Assembly (NCBI RefSeq): GCF_025148635.1
Contig: NZ_CP102269.1
Span: forward strand, 3,410,001-3,474,000
Source of the DNA: Butyricimonas virosa
GTDB taxonomy: Bacteria > Bacteroidota > Bacteroidia > Bacteroidales > Marinifilaceae
Direction: 5' to 3'
DNA length: 64,000 nucleotides
The notes below the pieces were generated by a model. That model had not been told where the DNA came from and did not search any database. It worked only from the letters and a program-made list of their open reading frames with translations. The position numbers and the translations under genes are program-made. Below, one piece after another: positions 57,534 through 64,000 of this stretch (its first letter is position 1; every line of letters starts with the position of its first letter).

Positions 57534-58556
57534 ATGTTGAAAAGTGCAAATGGAGTGCAGATGTTTGGAGACGTGGCACGGCGTAAACGCTATTTTTATG
57601 CTCTGTTGATGATTTTGCTGATGATTGGAGCTGCTGAATTGTTGATGGAAAGAGAGATTATTTTCCCGGAGATGGCAGCTTTGACAATAGGGATGTGGAT
57701 CGTGGATAAGCGAGTGTGGAGAGTGAGCCGGATCGGTGTGGTCGTACTCATGACCCTGGGTGCCATTGCGGGGGTATGTATTGTGCGTTATTCTCCTTTC
57801 CCGTTACTTGCTAACCTGATGTTTGCGTTTGCTTTTGCTGCAATCTGCCTCACGTTATCCCGTGCGACTCTGGTACCGCAGATTTCAGCTTGTATGTTAC
57901 CCGTGTTATTGGAAACGGAGAGTTGGGTCTATCCGGTAGCCGTGTTTATTATGTCGGTTATTGTTGTTGGAGGACAATGGGGTATGGAGAGAATGGGGTT
58001 ACGGGAGAAGATTACTTACACGTCTGTGAGTGTAAATTGGAGGGAGGCTTTGGTACGGTGGGCGTTTTTATTGATGACGGTGGCAGCGGTTGTATTACTA
58101 GCTGTTTACACGGAGAATTTGTATTTTATTCTTCCCCCGTTAATCGTGACTTACGTGGAGTTTGCCAATTCAAAAGCCGGATTTCGTAATCGTCCCGTGC
58201 AAGTTTTATTGGTATTGTTTACGGCAGCCGTAGTCGGAGTGTTCTTTCAGGTCGTGGGACATGGGTACCTGCATTTACCTGAAGTTGTGGTCGTGTTTCC
58301 GATTTTTATTTGTATGTTCTTTTTGTTTGAATTCCTGGAAAAGTTTTTTGCCCCGGCGGGAGCTGTTGCCTTGATTCCGATGATTGTTCCCGAAGAGGGT
58401 TTATTTTGGCTGCCTTTGCAGGTGCTTGTGGGTGCTACGTTGTTTATCGGCTTGGCAATGATCTGTTTTCAGCGTTGTCTGTACTGGCCTCGGGCGCAGC
58501 TAATCGTGTGTCTGGTTCCACCTTTTATAAGGGATTTGAGGAAGAGGAGTTTGTAA
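57534..58556 (+). CDS. Integral membrane protein of unknown function
   Basis: A 340-residue membrane protein with about ten helices (for example YALLMILLMIGAAELL, RWAFLLMTVAAVVLLAVY, ALIPMIVPEEGLFWLPLQVLVGATLFIGLAMICFQ). It has the length and topology of HPP- or FUSC-like proteins and the 'ESWVYPVAVFIMSVIVVGGQWG' helix. I do not recognise a family with confidence. It is a single-gene unit with its own promoter-like box, convergent with tpiA. Confidence 0.72.
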   Translation: MLKSANGVQMFGDVARRKRYFYALLMILLMIGAAELLMEREIIFPEMAALTIGMWIVDKRVWRVSRIGVVVLMTLGAIAGVCIVRYSPFPLLANLMFAFAFAAICLTLSRATLVPQISACMLPVLLETESWVYPVAVFIMSVIVVGGQWGMERMGLREKITYTSVSVNWREALVRWAFLLMTVAAVVLLAVYTENLYFILPPLIVTYVEFANSKAGFRNRPVQVLLVLFTAAVVGVFFQVVGHGYLHLPEVVVVFPIFICMFFLFEFLEKFFAPAGAVALIPMIVPEEGLFWLPLQVLVGATLFIGLAMICFQRCLYWPRAQLIVCLVPPFIRDLRKRSL

Positions 58557-58640
58557 GATTTATAAGGTTCATAAAGGTTATAAAGTACTCCACTAGGGAG
58601 TCACAACTTTACAAACCTTATGAACCTTATAAACTTTATG
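58557..58640. repeat. Intergenic word repeat and long hairpin (TTATAAGGTTCATAAAGG / CCTTATGAACCTTATAAA)
   Basis: Degenerate TTATAAGGTTCAT words on the left, ACTTTACAAACCTTATGAACC on the right, separated by ACTAGGGAG. The halves are complementary over most of their length. It sits between convergent genes and may end transcription on both strands. A related copy is at 62218-62392. Confidence 0.6.
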
Positions 58641-58666
58641 AACTAAAAGGGCTTTTCGCCCTTTAT

Positions 58667-59437
58667 TTAATGTCTTGCTCTCGCTTTGATGATTTCGAAG
58701 AAATCTGCTGCTTTCAGGGATGCACCACCGATAAGTCCACCATCCACGTCCGGATTAGAGAAAATAGCATCGGCATTTCCAGCGTTACAGCTTCCTCCGT
58801 AAAGGATTGAAGTTTCGTCAGCTACGGCTTGTCCGTATTTCTCTGCTACAACAGAACGGATGAAGGCGTGCATTTCTTGTGCCTGATCGGGAGTAGCGGT
58901 TTTACCAGTACCGATAGCCCAAACCGGTTCGTAAGCGATTACCACGTGAGCGAATTGTTCCGGGGCAAGATTGAAGAGTCCGTCGGTCAACTGTTGTTTC
59001 ACGACTTCGAAATGTTTCTCGGTTTCTCTTTCTTCCAACACTTCACCCACGCAGAAGATGATTTCCAATTTGCTTTCTAGGGCTTGTGCAACCTTCTTCA
59101 CGAGAATAGGGCTTGTTTCGCCATAGTAACTTCTTCTTTCGGAGTGTCCTAAGATCACGCATTTTGCTCCGGTGGATGCGATCATTTCGGCTGAGATTTC
59201 ACCCGTGTAGGCTCCGGCTTTTTCCGTTGCACAGTTTTGTGCAGCAACCATAATGGAAGATTCCGTAATGTTATGAGCCACTTTTGCCAAGTGGATAAAG
59301 GGAGTACCGAGAACAACGAGAACGCCTTCCCCGCCTTCTTTATATCTCACGTAATCATTCACTTCTCTAGCCAATTCAACTCCTTCAGCGAAGGTTTTGT
59401 TCATTTTCCAGTTACCTGCTACAATCTTTTTTCTCAT
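58667..59437 (-). CDS. tpiA: Triose-phosphate isomerase
   Basis: A 256-residue glycolytic TIM-barrel enzyme. 'VAGNWKMNKTFAEG' with the active-site Asn and Lys, the His in ILGHSERRSYYGE, the Glu in VIAYEPVWAIGTGKTA and the flexible loop, and the C-terminal 'LYGGSCNAGNADAIFSNPDVDGGLIGGASL' are complete. Length is normal. It is the first reaction after aldolase in glycolysis. The gene to its left on the same strand order is the DoxX/BT_3928-like gene. Confidence 0.97.
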   Translation of the reverse strand: MRKKIVAGNWKMNKTFAEGVELAREVNDYVRYKEGGEGVLVVLGTPFIHLAKVAHNITESSIMVAAQNCATEKAGAYTGEISAEMIASTGAKCVILGHSERRSYYGETSPILVKKVAQALESKLEIIFCVGEVLEERETEKHFEVVKQQLTDGLFNLAPEQFAHVVIAYEPVWAIGTGKTATPDQAQEMHAFIRSVVAEKYGQAVADETSILYGGSCNAGNADAIFSNPDVDGGLIGGASLKAADFFEIIKARARH

Positions 59438-59463
59438 ATCTTTATGTTTTGAATTGTTTGTGC

Positions 59464-60708
59464 TTAATTGTTTCTTTTCCCTTTTCTACGTGGAATCAGT
59501 AAATATGCTACAAAGAAAAGAAGGATAATGGAGTAAACCAAATAAATTCGTTGCATTTGTTCCCTTGAATAAACGCAATAAGCTGTCAAGTCGGTATCCT
59601 GTAATTCTTTCACGTCGGGAACATCTTTTCCGGCCCATTTGTCGAGAATTGTGCCTTCCCGGAGGATGATCACGCCGGGATTGGAGCGAATCATGGTTTT
59701 TAACTGAATCTCGTCAGCTGTACAAAATTCGTAGGGAACGTGATACCGCTTTTTATATGTTTCAATGTCTCGTTCAGAGGATGAGGTTAACCCATAGAAA
59801 CGAATTCCTTTCTCTTGGGCATACTCTGCCAGTCGGTTGATAGCGGGTTGGTATTGCACGTCACTCTGGGTAAGGTTGTATGCTACGGCGAGGATCGTGT
59901 GATTATCATCTTCTAGGATTTCTTCTGTGATGTTACCAAGCGTGGGGTGTTCGATTACAAGATCATGAATCGGTGTGATATACCCTTTCTTTACCAGTCG
60001 CTCCGAGCTACTTTCGTATTCCCAGTTCAGCGTGTCTTGCCACGGGTAGTTTTCTTCCGTGAAAGACTGGACTTCTCCGGTTTGCTTGTTTTTGTACTTT
60101 AACGTGACTTCGTATTGATCCGGTTCGGTTCCTTCGGGAAGTCTCATGCCTTCTGTGATGTTTTTGCCGACAGCGTAAGGACGGAAATCCAGTACGGGTA
60201 GGTGACGATAGCAATAAACGGAAAGACATAACATTCCGGCTCCTGCCAAGGCTAGAAACGAGAATTGTCCCACCAAGGGAAGCGATGATTTGTATTCTTT
60301 GCGATACACGAAGATCATGATGGCCAATAGGAGCAAAATGATATTCTTCCAAAAGGTTTGCCAGTTCGTTAGGAGCGTGGCATCCCCGAAACAACCGCAG
60401 TCACTCACAGGATTCGTCAGTGCCGACACGAGGGTCAACGGGGTGAAAAAAAACATAAATAATAGGGAACCCCATGCCATACGGGATACCCATAAATTGA
60501 ACAACAGGGCGATTCCGATCAGAAATTCTGCCAGCGAGAGGGCGAAAGAGAAAAACAACGTGGTTGCGTTCATCCAGCCCATACCGAAAGCGTTGAAGTA
60601 GTCAGTGAATTTGTAATCAGATCCTAACGGGTCAATTCCTTTCACGAATCCGGAATAGATGAATACTATCCCGACAATAATCCTGCACAGGTTTTTGACG
60701 AGTCTCAT
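59464..60708 (-). CDS. BT_3928-like DoxX-family membrane protein with C-terminal thioredoxin-like part
   Basis: A 414-residue protein. N-terminal DoxX/MauE-like membrane domain of four helices (residues about 6-25, 45-68, 76-100, 125-145; 'RIIVGIVFIYSGFVKGIDPLGSDYKFTDYFNAFG'), then a periplasmic domain with a 'DDNHTILAVAYNLTQSD' strand and a thioredoxin-like fold without CxxC. It ends in a membrane helix followed by a basic tail (LLIPRRKGKRNN). The pattern is that of the Bacteroidetes BT_3928 family. It is 24 bases before the DUF1599 gene and 26 bases after tpiA; function in envelope or redox is unclear. Confidence 0.85.
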   Translation of the reverse strand: MRLVKNLCRIIVGIVFIYSGFVKGIDPLGSDYKFTDYFNAFGMGWMNATTLFFSFALSLAEFLIGIALLFNLWVSRMAWGSLLFMFFFTPLTLVSALTNPVSDCGCFGDATLLTNWQTFWKNIILLLLAIMIFVYRKEYKSSLPLVGQFSFLALAGAGMLCLSVYCYRHLPVLDFRPYAVGKNITEGMRLPEGTEPDQYEVTLKYKNKQTGEVQSFTEENYPWQDTLNWEYESSSERLVKKGYITPIHDLVIEHPTLGNITEEILEDDNHTILAVAYNLTQSDVQYQPAINRLAEYAQEKGIRFYGLTSSSERDIETYKKRYHVPYEFCTADEIQLKTMIRSNPGVIILREGTILDKWAGKDVPDVKELQDTDLTAYCVYSREQMQRIYLVYSIILLFFVAYLLIPRRKGKRNN

Positions 60709-60732
60709 GTTTGTTTATTTTCCGGTTAGACC

Positions 60733-61272
60733 TTACTCTTGTTCCACGACAAGGCGAATCAACCCGAAAACGGCGTAATTTACCATGTCGAAGTAATTTG
60801 CATCGATACCTTCCGATATGATCGTGGTACCTTGGTGATCTTCTATCTGTTTTGTACGGTTGATCTTCATTAGAATCAAGTCGGTGTACGAGCTGACCCG
60901 CATTTCCCGCCAGGCTTCATCGTAATCGTGATTCTTGGCAAGCATCAGTTCCTTTGCTTTGTGAAAATAATTCTGATACAGGCGAAGGACTTCATCTTGG
61001 GGGGTGTCGTTACCCGGTCCGAGTTGGAGTTGGATCAATCCCATAATGGAATAGTTGATGATTCCGATAAATTCGGGAACAATGCCTTCCCCGACTTTGG
61101 TGATCCCCTTTTCTTCAATACTGCGTATACGGTTTGCTTTGATATATATCTGGTCCGTGATGGAGGTGGGACGGAGTATTCTCCAAGCTGTCCCGTAATC
61201 CTGCATTTTCTTCACGAAGATATCCTGACATATATCTATCACTTTATCATATTCTTGTGCTGTATTTGGCAT
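60733..61272 (-). CDS. DUF1599 protein with two internal repeats
   Basis: A 179-residue soluble protein with two homologous halves: 'MQDYGTAWRILRPTSITDQIYIKANRIRSIEEKG' and 'NHDYDEAWREMRVSSYTDLILMKINRTKQIEDHQG'. Each is a DUF1599-type unit with the 'DY..AWR.lR..S.tD.I..K.nR...IE' pattern. Function unknown; frequently located beside folP in Bacteroidetes. Here it is divergent from folP with 101 bases between them. Confidence 0.9.
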   Translation of the reverse strand: MPNTAQEYDKVIDICQDIFVKKMQDYGTAWRILRPTSITDQIYIKANRIRSIEEKGITKVGEGIVPEFIGIINYSIMGLIQLQLGPGNDTPQDEVLRLYQNYFHKAKELMLAKNHDYDEAWREMRVSSYTDLILMKINRTKQIEDHQGTTIISEGIDANYFDMVNYAVFGLIRLVVEQE

Positions 61273-61373
61273 ACTCTATTTATTTTTGATAATGAAATCT
61301 GAAAAATAAATTGTTAATTTGTCCTGTAAAAGTACTCAAATAATTGAATATTGAAAATCGAAAGTTGAAAATT

Positions 61374-62210
61374 ATGACACATATAACGATCGGAGCGGAA
61401 AAGGTTAGCCTGGAGAAACCCGTGGTGATGGGAATCTTGAACGTGACACCGGATTCTTTTTATGACGGGGGAAAGTACACGAGTGAATTGAAGATCATGG
61501 AACGGGTGGATGAAATCGTGGAACAAGGTGCCGGGATTATTGATGTCGGGGCATATTCAACCCGCCCGGGGGCTGCGTTCGTGGATGCTCAGGAGGAGTT
61601 ATCCCGGTTGAGTTTTGCCGTGGAATTGATTCGCAAGTACCACCCGCATCTCCCGGTGTCGATCGACACGTTCCGTGCCGATGTGGCCAAGGAGATCAGT
61701 CATTGTCTCGGACCGATAATCATTAATGATATTTCCGGGGGAACGATGGATGATAAGATGTTCGAGACTGTGGCAGAATTAGGACTTCCTTATATCATGA
61801 TGCATATTCAGGGAACACCTCAGGATATGCAGGTAAACCCTCATTATGATGACGTCGTGCGTGAGGTCCGGGAGTTTTTTACGGAACGGATTGCTCGTTT
61901 AAATGCTCTGGGATTTAATAATATAATATTGGATCAAGGATTTGGTTTTGGAAAGACCGTGGCCCATAATTATGAGTTGATGGATAAAATGGATTCCTTC
62001 CTAGATTTGGGGTACCCTTTGTTGGTGGGAATATCTCGGAAATCAATGATCTGGCGGTTATTGGAGATTACACCCCAAGAAGCATTAAATGGAACAACCG
62101 TACTGAATACGATCTCCCTGTTGAAGGGAGCGCATATTCTCCGGGTTCATGATGTGCGAGAAGCCGTGGAAACCGTGAAAATCGTGGAGACAATGAAAAT
62201 GAGTTTATAA
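61374..62210 (+). CDS. folP: Dihydropteroate synthase
   Basis: A 278-residue folate-pathway TIM-barrel enzyme joining p-aminobenzoate to the pterin pyrophosphate; the target of sulfonamides. Start ATG 61374 (MTHITIGAEKVSLEKPVVMGILNVTPDSF), chosen because the earlier ATG at 61344 lies in the word-repeat leader. NVTPDSF at residues 23-29, 'DVGAYSTRPGA', and 'ILDQGFGFGKT' are the family motifs. Complete. It is divergent from the DUF1599 gene. Confidence 0.96.
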   Translation: MTHITIGAEKVSLEKPVVMGILNVTPDSFYDGGKYTSELKIMERVDEIVEQGAGIIDVGAYSTRPGAAFVDAQEELSRLSFAVELIRKYHPHLPVSIDTFRADVAKEISHCLGPIIINDISGGTMDDKMFETVAELGLPYIMMHIQGTPQDMQVNPHYDDVVREVREFFTERIARLNALGFNNIILDQGFGFGKTVAHNYELMDKMDSFLDLGYPLLVGISRKSMIWRLLEITPQEALNGTTVLNTISLLKGAHILRVHDVREAVETVKIVETMKMSL

Positions 62211-62217
62211 AATTGGT

Positions 62218-62392
62218 ATAGTCTGAAGGTTCGTAAGGTCCATAACGTTCATAAGGTCCATTGCTCTTTGTGGGGCGCTTTGTCAACAATTGCACACGCT
62301 ACCTTTTAACCCTCCCCCTGTGTAAGGGGGAGTTGGAGGGGGTAGTTTGTCTGTATAAAACAAGACTTTACAAACCTTATAAACTTTACGAA
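62218..62392. repeat. Intergenic word repeat with hairpin potential
   Basis: GGTTCGTAAGGTCCATAACGTTCATAAGGTCC on the left and ACTTTACAAACCTTATAAACTTTACGAAC on the right resemble the words at 58557. The middle (about 62270-62340) includes a CCCTCC...GGAGGG pair. It lies between convergent genes. Confidence 0.5.
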
Positions 62393-62938
62393 CTATTTCA
62401 GTTGTTTGTAGAATAGCGGGTGGATGACCTGCCATAGTACAATTCCGGCGGTGACGGATATGTTGAATGAATGTTTGGTTCCGAACTGGGGGATCTCGAT
62501 ACAGTCATCCGAAAGATCAACTACTTCCTGTTGCACGCCTTTTACCTCGTTTCCGAAGATGAAAGCATATTTTCGTCCGCTTTCGATGGCGAATTGTTCC
62601 AGAGAAATACTGTTTTCCACTTGTTCCACGGATAGAATCGTGTACCCTTCGTTTTTCAATGCCTGAACCGCATCGGTGGTTTCTTCGAAATACTCCCAGT
62701 CCACGCTTTCTTCTGCTCCGAGGGCCGTTTTGTGTATTTCCCGATGGGGTGGTGTTGCCGTGATACCACAAAGATATATCTTGGAAAGCCGGAAAGCGTC
62801 GGATGTGCGGAACACGGAACCGATGTTATTCAAGCTGCGCACGTTGTCCAGTACAACCACGATCGGGAGTTTTTCAGCGTCTTTATACTCTTCCGTGGTG
62901 AGTCGGTTCAGTTCTTCATTGAGGAGTTTACGAGACAT
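62393..62938 (-). CDS. SpoU/TrmH-family RNA 2'-O-methyltransferase
   Basis: A 181-residue SPOUT methyltransferase that methylates ribose in tRNA or rRNA using S-adenosylmethionine. Motifs: 'VLDNVRSLNNIGSVFRTSDAF' (residues about 29-49), 'FIFGNEVKGVQQEVVDL' and 'IEIPQFGTKHSFNISVTAGIVLW' forming the trefoil knot. Size fits the short TrmH group. It is 15 bases after miaB on the same strand, so possibly one tRNA-modification operon. Confidence 0.93.
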   Translation of the reverse strand: MSRKLLNEELNRLTTEEYKDAEKLPIVVVLDNVRSLNNIGSVFRTSDAFRLSKIYLCGITATPPHREIHKTALGAEESVDWEYFEETTDAVQALKNEGYTILSVEQVENSISLEQFAIESGRKYAFIFGNEVKGVQQEVVDLSDDCIEIPQFGTKHSFNISVTAGIVLWQVIHPLFYKQLK

Positions 62939-62953
62939 GATAATGACTGATTT

Positions 62954-64000
62954 TCAATTTTTAATTGCTTCACCGATGAGAGTTGCAGGGGTACATTCCG
63001 TGACACGAACCTGAACGAGTTCACCAACTTTAGCCCCGTTATCCGGGAAGACGATCACCTTGTTTTGGCTGCTGCGACCGAAAAGTTCATCCGATTTTTT
63101 CTTAGAAACACCTTCCACGAGTACCTCGAATACTTTACCCACGTCTTTCAAGTTGCTTTGGTGAGAAATCTCCACCTGCATATCAATTAGTTCCTGTAAA
63201 CGGCGTCCTTTTACTTCCTCGTCCACGTTATCCGGCAAGTTACGAGAGGCCATGGTACCCGGACGTTCCGAGTATTTGAACATGAAGGCAGAGTCGAACA
63301 TAACCTCTTTCATCAAGTCAAGGGTTTGTTGGTAATCTTCCTCGCTTTCGTTGTGGAACCCGACGAACACGTCCGTGGAAATCCCGCAATCGGGGACGAT
63401 CTCACGGATGGCACGAATCCGGTCAAGGTACCATTCACGGGTATATTTTCGGTTCATGTCCTTCAGAACGGAATTACTCCCGGATTGGAAGGGCAGATGG
63501 ATATGTTTGCAAATGTTGGAATGGGTGGCAATCGCACGTAGAATGTCGTCATTCATGTCTTTCGGGTGTGAGGTGGCAAAACGGATACGCATATTGGGTA
63601 CCGTTTGCGCTACCATGGCAAGCAGAGCTGGGAAATTCACTTCCTGATTATCTCCCCGCCAGAGATATGAATTTACATTCTGACCGAGTAGTGTCACTTC
63701 CTTGTAACCTTTGGATTGAAGGTCTAGAACTTCATTGACAATACTTCTGGGACTTCGGCTACGCTCGCGGCCCCGGGTGTACGGAACGATGCAATAGGTA
63801 CAGAAATTATTACATCCCCTCATGATGGAAACGAATCCTGAAATGGCTGTTTCGTCAATTCGGGAAGGGCAGATGTCCTTGTAGGTTTCCGTGGTGGAGA
63901 GTTCGATGTTGATGGCTTTCTCGCCTTTTTCGGCTTTCTCGATTAAAGAAGGGAGGTCCATGTATGCGTCGGGACCAACCACGATATTCACGTTTTTCTC
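62954..64000 (-). CDS. miaB: tRNA-2-methylthio-N6-dimethylallyladenosine synthase, N-terminus outside window
   Basis: The visible 348 residues include the radical-SAM cluster motif CNNFCTYC in 'SIMRGCNNFCTYCIVPYTRGRERSRSP', the barrel ('EVTLLGQNVNSY', 'IHLPFQSGSNSVLKDMNRKYTREWYLDRI') and the C-terminal TRAM domain ('KVFEVLVEGVSKKKSDELFGRSSQNKVIVFP...VQVRVTECTPATLIGEAI'). The frame is open to base 64000, so the N-terminal UPF0004 cluster-binding domain is cut off. It adds the methylthio group to i6A37 made by MiaA (34848). Confidence 0.95.
   Translation of the reverse strand, partial: EKNVNIVVGPDAYMDLPSLIEKAEKGEKAINIELSTTETYKDICPSRIDETAISGFVSIMRGCNNFCTYCIVPYTRGRERSRSPRSIVNEVLDLQSKGYKEVTLLGQNVNSYLWRGDNQEVNFPALLAMVAQTVPNMRIRFATSHPKDMNDDILRAIATHSNICKHIHLPFQSGSNSVLKDMNRKYTREWYLDRIRAIREIVPDCGISTDVFVGFHNESEEDYQQTLDLMKEVMFDSAFMFKYSERPGTMASRNLPDNVDEEVKGRRLQELIDMQVEISHQSNLKDVGKVFEVLVEGVSKKKSDELFGRSSQNKVIVFPDNGAKVGELVQVRVTECTPATLIGEAIKN

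Noticed and set aside
1..64000. tRNA or rRNA genes
   Set aside because: No cloverleaf with conserved GTTCGA-type arm or rRNA segment was recognised on either strand.

Overview
Organism. The window looks like a Bacteroidales chromosome, plausibly Odoribacteraceae (Butyricimonas/Odoribacter-like; low confidence at family level). The basis is Bacteroidetes-type -7 promoter boxes (TAnnTTTG), a two-domain class I fumarase, BT_3928-like and DUF1599 proteins, DUF5117/DUF5118-type metalloproteases and a CTnDOT-type integrase. Core genes flank a foreign island at about 9.1-30.9 kb.

Layout. 1-8.9 kb is core: a secreted zinc metalloprotease, an RluA-type pseudouridine synthase, panB, and a lipid block psd-cdsA-DUF2007-ftsH-rsfS. 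9.0-30.9 kb is the accessory island: a TetR-type regulator, a tyrosine recombinase, a long array of small gene cassettes, an IS21 element that cuts the array off, a broken lipoprotein gene, a phosphoribosyltransferase-like gene, two helix-turn-helix genes and a CTnDOT-type integrase. 31-64 kb is core again, interrupted by an IS3-type element at about 36-37 kb. It includes miaA, aldehyde dehydrogenase, rubredoxin, fumarase, a second metalloprotease, Ste24-type protease, cinA, an OmpA protein, slyD, aroC, Nudix and macrodomain genes, an Mrp ATPase, a MATE pump, tpiA, folP, a SpoU methylase and miaB (cut by the window end).

Main system (11.6-24.4 kb). Nineteen complete cassettes, each one small gene followed by a 44-48 bp imperfect palindrome, lie head to tail downstream of the recombinase gene. 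Every palindrome starts TAAC and ends CCATTA. They fold like integron attC sites: outer arm, inner arm sometimes with an extra base, unpaired spacer, terminal stem. They lack a canonical GTTRRRY end. Two pairs of duplicated cassettes show that the mobile unit is gene plus downstream palindrome, with the breakpoint at CCATTA. Several cargo proteins look like polymorphic-toxin or T6SS immunity proteins (Tdi1/DUF1851, Imm11/DUF1629-like, DUF4375/DMP19, NTF2-fold). Others are small membrane, periplasmic or lipoproteins. No toxin is recognised. The arrangement fits the recombinase-associated acquired interbacterial defence (rAID) clusters reported in gut Bacteroidales. The cassette boundaries, the attC-like folding and a possible attI-like first site are what this window adds. 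The only promoter I see for the array is the one before the recombinase, so I infer recombinase and cassettes may share a transcript.

Other points: a candidate structured RNA at 47.49-47.61 kb with mutually exclusive stems, a secreted protein built of about 20-residue repeats just after it, and intergenic low-complexity 'word' repeats that form hairpins at several gene junctions.
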